From: Viscum album
Taxonomy: Eukaryota; Streptophyta; Magnoliopsida; Santalales; Viscaceae
Length of the DNA stretch: 64,000 nt
Direction of reading: 5' to 3'
NCBI GenBank assembly: GCA_963277665.1
Contig: OY728152.1
Coordinates: 1,191,468,357 to 1,191,532,356 of the forward strand
The position numbers and the translations under genes were made by a program. The notes beneath the pieces were generated by a model, which worked only from the letters and a program-made list of their open reading frames with translations, did no database searches and was not told where the DNA came from. Below are positions 36,001 to 48,440 of the stretch, piece after piece (position 1 is the first letter of the stretch; every line of letters begins with the position of its first letter).

Positions 36001-38900
36001 TTAAACTAAGGAATATATTATTTTGTTAATTAATTTAAGAAGGATAAGATCCACTAGAGTGATCTCATTCGGTGTATTCTATATAGATAAATTCTGATGG
36101 TTCATATGAAAATTATTGGTGGAATAATTTATAAATGGTGAAAATTAAAATTCCATGAAATACAATATTCAACATGTATAGTGAATAAATTCCCTTAAAT
36201 TACTCAAATTATTATTAAATTACACTAAACTATATCAAAATACAAATGTTTAAAACACAAATAAATAAAAATTTCATACGACCAATGGTAACAGACGGTT
36301 TATTGCAATTAAAATATTGTCAGTCACTCCCCTACATCTACATTTAATATTTTGATGATATTATCCCCATAATAATTTTAATCCTCCAATAAAAAAGGAT
36401 ATTTCATAAAAAAATTAATTATATGGTTTGGGTTTACTCGAACCATTACCTCAATCTGCTTGATAGAAGTCCCAAATCATATTAAAGATCCCCATGGCCT
36501 AACAATAAGAACTATGAAATCAAGAATTTCCTCTTTGGAATGAATTGATCCATATAAATCAATAAAACTCCTCAAGGACTATACCCGAATTCTGAATTGA
36601 TATTTCTTTAACTTGATCATCCATTTACATAAATTTTTTGAGGAATTATAAAATGAAAAAGCAGAGTGTAATGTAACACAAAAAATAATTGATAACAAAA
36701 AATATTTTTATTATAAAAATTAATGTGTTATAGTATCCCATACAGACATGTTATTCCATAGAGATTCAAGGAAGGTATTTTTACAACCTCACCCATCTGG
36801 GACAACCTGTCCTATGATTAGAAAAGTGTGACAATACCAATCCCAACTCCAATAGTCTAGGGGCTGCTGACCACTGATGAGTACGAATATTCCATACATG
36901 GGAGGCATTATCCAATGTACCTATTTTCATAGACCCACATGTCCAATCTCAAATGGTTCTAAAATTAAAAAAAACTAATACTAGTGCTTTCATAAAACTA
37001 TATCCCACAACTAGAGTATGAAAAGGCACTAAAATTAATAAAAGAACCTAAAAAAGAACATTACAATTAATAAATGGAGTCCATCACTCACAAATTGAGG
37101 GGAACACTACAAAATGAATCCCAAGAAATGGAATCGACCTTTCTAGTCCATTAATATGATCTTCGTTCTCCTGGTCCTCCTAGGACACCATTAAATATAT
37201 TGTTGTTTTCATTAGATAGGATATATGAAGGAAATTACCATGCAAGGGAGAATGTCAAAATTCCCAGTAAGAGGCCCAGAAATCACAAATCATAAAGTAT
37301 ATAGAGTAGTAAGGTCATGTGTATGTTGTTATGAAAATAAGGATGTGAAGCATAATGTTAAATTGAGAAAACTAGATATAATCATAGTAGAATCTATGTC
37401 TCAATTTTATGAACTGTTACTACATATATTAAGATTCTACTTAATACCCCAAGGTATTTATCATCTACTAGAACTCTCTCAATGACCAATATCATAACTA
37501 ATTACACTTATTTGATAGGTTATTCTCATCCAAAATCTCTAAGATATACTCACTAAATACTTAAAGATCACAATATCAAGAAAATTGATAAAACCTTAGA
37601 CTATTTGGGAATTCCACCAAACCGAATAGATCAAACCTCTAGATAAATTATCAAAACCCTGTTCCTTATGGTCTCCCTAATACCTCTAACACTGCTGAGG
37701 AAATATTTGTTAGAGGTCCCACCTATATCCTCATAGAGGTATATCATGAACTATATCTAAAACACAACTCATAGAGTGGATCATAATTTTAAATTGAGGA
37801 TGTAATAAAAAATTGTACCCTTATATCTCTGGACCAAGAAATAATACTCAACTGAACCAACTCTATACTAAGGAATGTAATGCCCCTAATCTGAATCAGA
37901 AGTGATACATTGGGTGTATAGAGTGTACATGACATGTGCTTTTAATCACATATCTTCCCATCTTCGTGCTCACATCACTCTGCACGTGCCAGTATACACA
38001 TGGCCATGCCCATGTACTGTGGATATTCCAATGTACCTTGCCATTTATAAGTATAGGCTAATTCTAGTGTTCTCTACTAATGCTCTTGTTATTGGGTGTG
38101 TCTATTCCAATGAACCCATTGGGGTACACACCGAGCTTCCAACAGTAGGTCACATGACATATGAAATGTATCAAAATGTATGTTATATTTTATTTCATTT
38201 GAAATCCTACAATCGAAGTGAGTGACCCCACATAGTGTGTTGTATTGGGTTCATGCCGCATATCTTGGGATTTTTTAAAACGTTTTTATTATACTACTTG
38301 TATTATAATTTCATTTCCACCACAAAAAATCATGCTTATAAATTTCAAATATGTTCATTATCAAGTATTCTACCATCTCTCACTGAAATACAACCATTAA
38401 ATACATTTGGGAATCACCTACCTCAAATCACATCACTTTTCTCGCATTAAACCAAAAAATTGGATTCAAGGACTCATTTCAATCTATCATTGATCATCAA
38501 CCATCGTCATGGAACCCCAATAAAACCCTCAATCATGAACCGTACATGGGTTGTCGATTCCTTGGAGGAAAAAAGGTTGTGAAATGATCAAATATAAAGA
38601 ATTTTTCGAAATAATGTCCATGTAAAACACATCGATTCATTTTGAGAAGAAATTAAGTATAAATTCACAAACCAACAATGAGGAATGATTTAACACCATA
38701 TCATTTTGTAGAATATTTTTTGAATTAATTTTATAATTATGATATATTTAATTTCATGCAACACTAAATTTATATTCAATTAATTAAAATCACCATGTTA
38801 TTATTTATTTTTACAAAAACACCATGGTGTAATTACAATAAACCAAATACATAGAGCATCTTGCGATACAAGAATCATTATACATGGGTGTTTAATGCAC
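36001..38900. other. Stretch without firmly recognised features
   Basis: GC-richer patches at 36760-37160 and 37870-38240 break an AT-rich background. TGTAATGCCCC at 37878 resembles the start of some gypsy LTRs, but no partner was found. The longest open frames are 37225-37485 and 37902-38225 (plus). Confidence 0.4.
37902..38225 (+). other. 107-codon open frame, no recognised product
   Basis: It is one of the longest open plus-strand frames outside transposon genes. The translation is His/Tyr/Cys-rich (for example C-A-F-N-H-I-S-S-H-L-R near residue 12 and W-P-C-P-C near 34) with no domain I recognise. The local composition is less AT-rich, so a long open frame by chance is plausible. I would not call it a gene. 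Confidence 0.2.
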
Positions 38901-39810
38901 AATATCGAGTCCCTTTGATAACTTATGTTAGAATCAAGAAAAATCATTCAATAAAACATATATATTATTTATTCAATAAATATTTTTCATACTCATTCTA
39001 TATATGTGATATACATATGATTACTATTAATCCAATTATATGAATTTGTTTTTATTTTTTAAAAGGTAATTTTACATTCTTTTAATGGTGAACCCATTTT
39101 AAATATAAATTTTGATAATTTATAATTTTAATATAAAAACAATAAATCTAATTTTGAAATTGTAATATCAAAACATACTATGGGTTAAATTTTGGTAGAC
39201 TATGAGATGTTTCATGTTTTTATGAATAGTGAAAAATATTGAATTTTAATTCAAAAATTATTTTTCATCAAATTTGTTTATATAGATAAAAAAAATTCAT
39301 TTTTTTAATGTATAATAACATAAGTTATAATTCAATTAATAAAAATAAATCCACTAAAAAAATTTCACAATAAAATTGGATAAGGAAATGTTTCAATGTT
39401 GGTGAATTTTTTAATTTAAAAACTCATCATTCCGCCCCATCAGTGGAATTAATTTCATTCTAATTTCTTCCACTTCTGTGAATATAATTTAGAAAAATGA
39501 ATTTCATATTTTGAAACATCATAATTAATAATTCATATTAATTGATACTTATTTTTTGACAAAAAATATTAGTGATGTTAATTAAAATTAATTATATTGA
39601 TTAATGTAAAAATGCGCTTAATTAATGACCAAATTTATAAAATAAGGTGTAAAAATGAAAATATAAATATCTAAAAAAAATCATGGATATATTTAGTCCA
39701 TTAAACCTAATAATATCTATAATTGTAAATTTTTAACCCATATAGAATATGAAAAATGTGGGGAGCACTCAAATTATTTCAAGAATACCCAACGAGTGCT
39801 TTTCCCCATT

Positions 39811-39819
39811 TATAAAAGG
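39811..39819 (+). promoter_or_regulatory. TATA-like box of the long repeat, copy 1
   Basis: TATAAAAGG lies in a short GC-richer context (CCCATTTATAAAAGGCCTCA). The aligned position in copy 2 (52724-52732) reads TTTAAAAGG, so the box is conserved in place. This suggests the repeat reads left to right as U3 then R/U5. Confidence 0.55.
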
Positions 39820-40164
39820 CCTCATATCATCCCCAAAATTTTACACCCCTCAATCAAATTTTTATCATTAAAAACATATCCAGATATTCTTCAAAATTCC
39901 CTCACATAATTATATAAGCCTTCTTTTTGGAATAAATCCATTCAAAGAAGCCTATTGTTGAAATCCAAATGGTGTTTCCCAACGAAAAGGTGACATCATT
40001 ACACAAGCTCTATTATTTTATTTTCTGTCTATACTCCCTAAAGTATTATTATTATTTGACTACCTAAGAAAATATTATACTAAATATACTGAGATATAGT
40101 TATATTAATGTTTCATCCATCATTTCTACAAAAATCAAAAAAATGGGACTCACAATCATCATGA

Positions 40165-40600
40165 GTGTGTACGGTAGACTGCCACCTCACGAACATATGT
40201 CGTTCATTCTTCCATTTCAAACATTAATGGTTTGGAATACAGATTAAATATATATTTTTATAATATATATAAATATATTATAAATATGGTGTCTTTTTTA
40301 TTTTTTTAATTAAAATATGACACATACCATAAAATTTCCATTGTTCATAAATATGATACCTTCATTTGTGGATGTGAGGATTATTACCTTGTCAAAGGTC
40401 TATGATTCGTTCAAAAATTACATGGAATGTATTAAGAATGGGTTTAGTAAATTTATATGCTATATATTAAATAATAATTATAAAATATTTATATTATATA
40501 TTTTTAAACATAGATGTTTTTACTTTAATTTGTTCGATACATATTAAAATGGATACGATGTTCATGCATAGGTACGACCTACCATCTCCATAAATGGGGC
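40165..40600. repeat. Internal repeats of about 195-200 bp in copy 1
   Basis: Comparable GC-richer blocks occur near 40169 (TACGGTAGACTGCCACCTCA), 40370 (GTGGATGTGAGGATTATTACC) and 40570 (GGTACGACCTACCATCTCCA). Each is followed by a phrase like GT-ATTCATTC and an AT-rich tail. Equivalent blocks lie near 53083, 53272 and 53478 in copy 2 and, inverted, near 62390 and 62570 in copy 3. Confidence 0.6.
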
Positions 40601-43450
40601 ATTCAATTTCATATTTATATATTTTATAGATTATTAAAAATATTTATTCACTTAATATATACGATATTCAAAACTATTTTTAAATTCAATTAATAATAAA
40701 AAATTATCTATGTAAGTGGATCAAGAATAACAATTGAAATCATAGATGAAAGAAATTGTAGATATTACCAGAAATGTAACATTAACTAGAAATTATTAAT
40801 AAAAGAGTTACATAAAGTCATAATAAAATAATATATTCTATGATATATAAGTATATGGTTATTTGGTAGATTTATAATAAAATATATTTATTATACAACA
40901 TTATTTAATGATTAGAACAAGATTAAATACATAAGGTAAGGGTTTTATCACCCCACTTTTATTTCTATGAGATTTATACACTTTTAGCACTCACTTATTT
41001 TTTGTGGTTTATTTACATCACATGAATATTTCTATGATAATTATCCTTAAATTTATGTTCATTTACATATTTATTTTATAATCCATCATTCATGGGTTAT
41101 ATGTTTCAAATGTTACCAAATTGGTATGTAATTTTGTCTAAATCATCCTTCTTTGAGATACGTGTTTTCTTATGCACCTAAATTGTTTTATAACGTGTAT
41201 ATAATTCCATTTGACATTTTATATAATTAATTAATTTATTTAATTATTTTTTATGATTAATTTAATTTAATTTTATTATATGGGTTGTAATCTTAATGGT
41301 TTCCATGTGGAAGTAGTTTATTACAATAATCCCATCATTTGTGTGTATTGTTTATGAGTATTCTTTGATAAAATATTACATTATATATTTCAAGAACACT
41401 CATCACTTTTAATATCATTTTTAGTCATGATATATTCATGCATTCGTACCATTTACACCTATTTACACTGAATATAACCAAGAAGTTGTTTTTAAGTAAA
41501 CCTATCCTCATTTCTCTCTTCGGTTGAAAATTTATCTTACTCAAAAACCATGTTCTCAAAATAAAATTCAAAATTGTTTACAGTTTTTTTTCACAAAAAT
41601 GATATTTTAAGTAAATTTCCAGGATAAATTATTTTAAAAAAGTATTATGGTTCTAAAATCATCTTTTATCAGTTTACTATCCTATTTTAATGAAAAATAT
41701 TTTGAAAATTCTTCATCTTTAAAGTGCATTTTAAATAATTATCAAATATTTTATTAAATTTTTGAAAAGAAGATTTAATATTAAAAGTTTTTCAAAGACT
41801 TATTATGTTCAAGAATTGTTTTCAAATATTTTCAAAGATTCCATTATATTTTTTCAATTCAATTTTGAAATAAAAATGATTTAAAAAAATTTCTGATTGA
41901 AATTTGTTTTAAATTTTTTCATGATTCCTTTGTAAGAGATCAAGGAAAATAATTTCCATATTGTTTTATATATTCCTTTATATGTTTCCAACGAAAAATA
42001 TTATAAACATTTTTTCAATATTATTTTATAAATTTTTATGGAAAAATATATTGAAAGCGTTTACAATCTTCTCTTATAATATTTCAAGGAAATTGTTTCT
42101 CAAAATTTTTTAAAGATTATTTTAAATGTTTTCAAAGAAAAATGTTTTAATTTTTTTTGAAATTATTTTATATTTTTTCAACGAAAAAGGTTTCCAAAAT
42201 TTTTTCAACTATACTTTATATGTTTTCAATGTTATTGAAAAGAAAATCGTTTTTTAAAGTATTTTTTCCTATAAAGAAATGATATTTTACTCATGAAATT
42301 CTATTTAATGATTTATGTAAAATTATGTTAGACCTAATATGAAATATGTTGATGTTACTCATTCCTTACATGGGATAGGATCCAAGGGTTCTAATCATAT
42401 TATTTATAGTAATGATTTATGTTTCTAAGGAATGAATTTTATGAAACCTATTTTTTATTAAACGAGTTATATGTTTATAAATCCAGTTTCCATTTCATGG
42501 GTTATAATCATATGAAACCCATTAGTTTTCATAGGTTATCCATTGATGAAATTATTATAAAACGTTAATCTTTTGCACAATTTATGATATTGTGTCATGT
42601 TTATGAAACCCATTTTGTTTCATGGGTTATGATATTAATGTTTAAGATATAGTGGAACAAATACAAATGATTTAATAATGGGATGGGTCAGACCTATATA
42701 TCCCTCCAATTCATTTCTAATGATTTATATCTTATGATATAGACATGGAAGGAATGGAAAGTTAACTCAATTGAGTAATAAAGATTTTCTACTAATATGT
42801 TTTTGGAAGAGAAAAATGACTACTAAGATTGTCATGTGAGTAATCCATGACTACTAAAATAATATGGGGTCTGAACCCACAATACCAAGATGGCCTGGGA
42901 AATGAAACATTGACTATAGTGGAAATTATTTTATATGGTTATTTGTCTTTGAAAATTCCATTTCTTAACCCTGTGTCATGACTTCTTAGTCTTTTGATTC
43001 AATTATGATTAATGAACTATAAACTACCAATATTTATTCCATGTATCATTTTTATGCTATTTTATATGCAGGGTATGATATTTTAATGTTTTTTTCAAAT
43101 TATCATACCCTTACAGTCATGGTTATTCTTATATGTCTTCCTTTTTTACTCTTACCTTTTATTTGAGCTCACCTCTTTCTATGTTCCCTTTCCTTATGTA
43201 ATAAATATATTTGTTATGTATGGTGTGTCAAAAAAGGGTGTTATTCATGAAGAACCTAGTGTGAGATAATATTCCCCAATTATGTACTAGTTTTTATGCT
43301 TCCATATTTCCAAAAGTACCAAACCAATACTGTCTCTGGGAATTTATATGATTAATTTATTATGTATACCATAAAAATGATTCAAATTTAATTTATGCCA
43401 ATGAAGGGTCACTATAGTTTGTATTATAAGAAAATTAACTAAAAGGAGAA

Positions 43451-44559
43451 ATCATTAGTGGGATCCCTAGAGATACATTTAAGAATATATCTTGGGATAT
43501 CTCAAAGGATAATTCTATTTATGTGTTAAAGTATAGAAATATATCTAAAAAGTTTGGTAATAGATTGATTGAGTGGTTTTAAATTAATCACATAACTATC
43601 TAGATACAACAACGGGTTGTGGATCTGTAAAATATTTACATTGGGGTAATATCCCTATAAACACCATATTGAGATAGACACTATCGGGAACTATTTAATG
43701 ACAATGGTCCTTACTACACACCTTATTTTAGACTCCCTGGGGTTATTATTTCTAAATTTGTGAACTCTTTATGAACCATCCTAAAGGAATTTTTTGAAAT
43801 AAAATTTTGAATAACGTAGGATAAACATATGGTGTCATAGATTAGATGTGGTGCCATCATCTATACATCATATATGTAATTTTTAATGATTATGTGGGTT
43901 TTCACCATGATAAGTGTTTCTCACACTATGCTTTCTGGTTTTATCCAATTAAAAGGTCCGGATGAAACTTGGTTTACATTGAATGTTTGATATGTGGAAA
44001 GTATGCGATTTATGACAGTCTAATTCCTATGTGGAAATATCATAAATAGAATTTGGAAGATGGTATGAGTATTGATTATACTTGTAAAGATAAAGAGATT
44101 GTGAATGAAATGTGAAGGTTATGTTATTTTATTTTAGTATTGGATACATTAAAAATAAGAAGAATTATTAGATTGATATTATCAAACACTCAATAAGGAT
44201 TTATATATTATATTCTTATAAATAAGTACAAAGTAATAATTTGATTAAGATAGAGTAATGTTTTAGGAAAAATATAGGATGATTGAAGTGTATATGTTTT
44301 GGAATTAAAATATTGTGTTACATGATTCATGAAGTTTATATGTATTGTTTATATAAGTTTTTCTATAAGTATTTTGAAGAATGTGTAAAATGATAAATAT
44401 GACATAGAAAATTGATTTAATGGAAATGATACATAAAGGTAAAATAACCCATAACATGTTATAGAAGATGATAAAATTATATTTTATATAGATAAATAGA
44501 TAATACATCAAAAAAAAATTATACCTGAACAATGTATAACACATGCTTCCTAGATTTTA
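43451..44559. other. Unassigned stretch between long repeat copy 1 and the LINE
   Basis: No coding blocks and no PBS-like sequence were recognised just after the repeat. It may be leftover internal sequence of the retroelement into which the LINE inserted. Confidence 0.4.
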
Positions 44560-46383
44560 ATTCATTCAACCTGTCTCTCTAACGTAGGGGCCCCTATTTG
44601 GAATATCCATCCCACACCCTCCAAAATGGGGCCTCCAAAAACTTAACTATTTTTTCAGGTGATCTCTCCAGCTGTGATTTCCCCAGAAGTCGAATCCTAT
44701 GATTCAATACTCATTCTCCCACCACATTCCCCATAGGTTCCCATTTTCCAATTGGTCCCTTTCGATCACTTGGGTTCTATATGAGATAGTGATGCATGGA
44801 TTCATTGTATTTTGGACTCCTCTTTGTAGAATCATCCCATATTTCTTTCCTAGACCCTGTTGGAGTGGGTTGTAGAGGATAAACTTCCATTGGATATTTT
44901 TCATAGAATCTCTAATAATGTAGTTTGGTATGTTTGAAAAAGGTTTTAGTCTTGAATTGAAAATCATATTGTGTGGTGATTCATCTCCCAATATTATTTT
45001 AACATGCGCTTTATTTTATTTTGAGGGTCCATGGAGATCCATTGTGGTTGGTATCTATCCTGGGATGTGTAGTGGGTCACCCTCCTAGTTCTTCCCATAT
45101 TGTTCCATAACTTCTCCATCATACAAGGTATTATGAACTAATTGGGGGGGTTTTAGTGGAGGGATCAACATACCTCTCGGATTGAGGTGGCTTCATTGTT
45201 CCGGATCTATGTGGCCATGGACCAATGACAACCTCTTTTGGTGCATACCATTATCTTATTTTAGGGTATAGATGATCGGAATCCAGTTCTTCTATTTCAA
45301 CAACTATACATTTCTATTAGTGTTATCACCTACAAGTCCAATCATTGGTATTATGTCGAAGATGACAGAAGGATGGACCTGCCTCCCATCAGTACCCATC
45401 ACCTCATGTCAGTCCAGCTCAATGGTTACTAATAAAGGGTCCATCTATTCTTCAATGATCCAGATTTAATGCATCTTACCTCATTTCCCTTGATCCATTC
45501 TCCCCTCCCCTATGGGTCATCTTCAGTGTCGATGATTCATTTTCCTCTCCATTCCATGCCCAAGTTCTTTATAGGACACATTCCCTCATTGGTCACTTCA
45601 TTTGCCCTCTGTCTGGGACATGATGTTCCTCCATCAAACCTAATATTAAAAAAAATTCAGAAATTATATTTTCATCACTGACTCGAGGGAAGCACTGAGG
45701 TCTCGACCTGTACAGTTTTCCATCACCCCCTATAGAAATAGTAAATTACCAAATTGTCTACATAAATATGTGAATATGTTTTCATGATGCTCTAAACAGA
45801 TAGATCTCATTGATCCTCTCAATCCCCATCCTCCTCCAACTACTGATTACAACTTTGATCCAATGGAATTCAAGGATCCTCTACAGGATCCTCCACTACT
45901 ATCCTTATTTCCTTGATAGGCTATCAGTAGTCTGTCACATGGAACCCCTAATTAGCCTCCATCTCAAGAGATGTATAATACATTGGGGATGTTCAAATCT
46001 TTATGGAAAGAAGTTATATATCATCTTAGCTACTCTAACATATATTCTTCTATATTCAAGTGAACGAGGTCCTAGAATTATATATCCCTTGATAACATAA
46101 CCCCATACTCCATGGATGTCACTTTTATAGGGTCTAATTCCATGCACACTTCTCTTTAGTGATCTATTTCCAATTGTGGAATACCCATGTATTAGGAGGT
46201 TGTTTTAAAACTGATTTTCTCTAATCCAAACATTATTTAGGAATTATCTTCTTTGTAGTGGTTCTTGATCCAAATCAGAATTTGATGAATTTGAAACATA
46301 AGATTATGGCTCATAATTTCTAATATTAATACCCCCATAAAAATTACATATAGATGTTTTGAAAGCCTAACATTCAAGGGTAG

Positions 46384-46626
46384 ATGACCGATTCATCAGA
46401 TCAATTTGTGATAATTTTTATCTCTAGAGGTGGCCTCTCTCTGATTGTCTCTATAGTGTATTCTTGTTATGATGCACAAGAGAGGTCTAATCTACAGAAG
46501 GATTTTTTGTGCTTAAATTGGGAATCAAGCCATGTATTATTTATAGTGACTAAAATATTGTGCTCAATGCAAAGGAGAAAAAAGGTAGAAGAAAATTTCC
46601 TCAATTGGACAGAAGAGACATCATAG
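46384..46626 (+). pseudogene. L1 LINE endonuclease relic
   Basis: An 80-codon open stretch from the apurinic-like endonuclease of plant L1 elements. It shows L-I-V-S-I-V-Y-S-C-Y-D-A-Q-E-R-S-N-L, corresponding to the [V/I]-Y-A-S-x3-x-x-R-x2-L block. Then comes S-S-H-V-L-F-I-V-T-K-I-L-C-S-M where the family has W-[I/L]-V-x-G-D-F-N. The G-D-F-N catalytic block is lost (reads T-K-I-L). It ends near N-W-T, comparable with the usual N-W-[T/R] segment. Confidence 0.72.
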
Positions 46627-47543
46627 CCTTTTCGGCTCAGAATGATGTCTCAGAAATATGAAATTGATGGAATGGTGTGATAAACAAAGAGGGGGTCATC
46701 ACACCTATTTAAAACCTGGTCAAAGCCTCATTGACTTCCAAGATATTTTACTCTTCTGAAATTATAGGGTTTTCCATTTTCCTCGAAGCCTCTTCGATCA
46801 CTCCCCTGTCCATGTTACTATAATCTCTGGCAATGTAGAATTATATTTGTTCCACTTCTCCTAATATTGGATGGAAAACCCGCACAATAATTGGTATTTT
46901 CTAGATTCATGGATAATGAATTAACATGGGATTGTTTGGGTACACCTTCAAAAAAAATTATAGGCCTCGGGTATGTTCTCAAGTCTTCGCATCCAAATTT
47001 CTACTTCCTCTAATCTTGACATTGAAGTCCTTAGCTCGAATATTGCTAACATAGAAGACACATTAGAAAAAAATTGGAATGAATGAATTCATGGTGAATA
47101 TTATAACAAGAATAGAATCAGTGCTGATATATCACTAACGAAATAACAACGGGCTCATTATAATTCTAGAGACCGATGTCAATGTGAGGTATATCAAAAT
47201 ACTGCATATTTTTACACCTGTATCAAGGAGAAATAATGAAACATATACCCTAAATCCCTATAGAAAACATATCTTATTCAATAAAATGGGAGTTTTTCAG
47301 AGTTATGGATGGTTCATGTATCAAATATAATTTTATAGGTCTCAATTTTTATTGGCATGGTGGTTTTTAGGAAGCCAGGCTAAGCCTTTCGATTCTATTC
47401 CCACATGTGTCTTAGCTCTTGATAATGTGTTCATAAAATCCATACTGGATGAGAAAGAAATTCATGATGTGTCAAGGAACATCAATTAATAGAGTGAACC
47501 ATGTCTCAAAGGATTCCTAGTCTACTTCTATAAGTTCTTATGG

Positions 47544-47774
47544 GTGTTGCTAAAACATGACCTGGTGGTAGTGATGCATGACTTCTTCCATGAAAATAAT
47601 ATACCACGTATATCTTGTTACACTACATTATTGCTCATCCAAAAAATTAATGGACCATCTGTAATCCAGTATTACCATCCTATAAGTATGTGTAACTTCC
47701 CTCACAACATCCCGACCTATTTGATCAAAAGGAGGCTATACTATTATATATTGTATTGGATATTAGAAGCATAA
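47544..47774 (+). pseudogene. L1 LINE reverse transcriptase relic, N-terminal blocks
   Basis: An open stretch of 76 codons reads V-M-H-D-F-F-H-E-N-N-I-P-R, then T-L-L-L-I-Q-K-I-N-G-P-S and Y-Y-H-P-I-S-M-C-N-F-P-H. These match the L1 RT blocks [V]-x-x-F-F-x-x-G-x-[I/L]-P, T-x-[I/L]-x-L-I-P-K-x and [F/Y]-R-P-I-S-L-C-N-x. The characteristic Arg before P-I-S reads His. The frame continues only briefly. Confidence 0.85.
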
Positions 47775-48039
47775 AATGGGTTTATGATGTGGAGGGATAT
47801 ATAATGGACAATCTTACTTTCTCAAAAATGATTTTTGATATTAAGTTAAGGACCTAACTGTCCAATATTGCTATCAAAATCAACATGTACAATTATAATG
47901 ATCACATTGAATGAAAATTTATTGTTATGGTGCTCACTTTGAATGGATTTTATACTTTGGCTCGAGATCTCCTGTTTATATCATTTTGTTCCCCTTGGAT
48001 ATCCATATTTTTTTGGGGTTGACATTATGGTTTCGTTAA

Positions 48040-48440
48040 GACAGTTAGGGGTATTATATACAGTGATCCACTCTCCCCAATATTATCCATTCATTCTAAA
48101 TATTCCCTTAACTATATTTTCAAGGGTAATATCTCTTCTATAAGCATACTCTCATACTAGTGCAAATTCAATGAAACTGGGATCTATCAACTCATGTTTT
48201 CAGATGACTCTTTTATCATTGCAGTGAAAACAATTCTCTTAACCATTGTATCCACAATAACATTGAGACATAATACATTTGTAGTGGTTAAGTAGTTAAT
48301 AATGGTAATTGTATCCTATACATTTCCTCTTGCTACTCTTATATGCATGTTACTCTCTTACAAAGCATCATGGCTATCCCCAAGATGAACTTCCTGATAA
48401 ATTATCTTGGAGTTCTAATCTGTCATGGTCATCCAAATAT
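48040..48440 (+). pseudogene. L1 LINE reverse transcriptase relic, catalytic blocks
   Basis: One frame from 48047 reads R-G-I-I-Y-S-D-P-L-S-P-I-L, the R-G-[L/I]-R-Q-G-D-P-L-S-P block with R-Q-G changed. In the same frame, after one TAG, comes Q-L-M-F-S-D-D-S-F-I-I-A at about 48188-48223. This is the catalytic [F/Y]-A-D-D box; both Asp codons (48203-48208) survive. In another frame N-Y-L-G-V-L-I lies at 48400-48417, matching the downstream Y-L-G-[V/I]-P-L block. Order and spacing are right for L1 RT. Confidence 0.85.

Larger units (their letters stand above)
38900..43450 (+). repeat. Long LTR-like repeat, copy 1 (direct)
   Basis: It aligns in order with 51820-55940. Anchors: TTAATCCAATTATATGAAT near 39027 (51950), GTGAAAAATATTGAATTTTAATT near 39229 (52155), TATAAAAGG 39811 (TTTAAAAGG 52724), TACGACCTACC 40571 (53480), GGTAAGGGTTTT near 40938 (53838), an A/T-run tract 41500-42270 (54280-54990) and TGTACTAGTTTTTATG near 43284 (55793). 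It also matches 58750-62750 inverted. Length, promoter-like box and paired direct copies fit a long LTR, but no PBS was found after 43450. Confidence 0.7.

Noticed and set aside
44704..44991. 95-codon minus-strand frame, one of the longer ones in the region.
   Set aside because: It lies opposite the plus-strand LINE relic, has no recognised domain and is best explained as a shadow frame.
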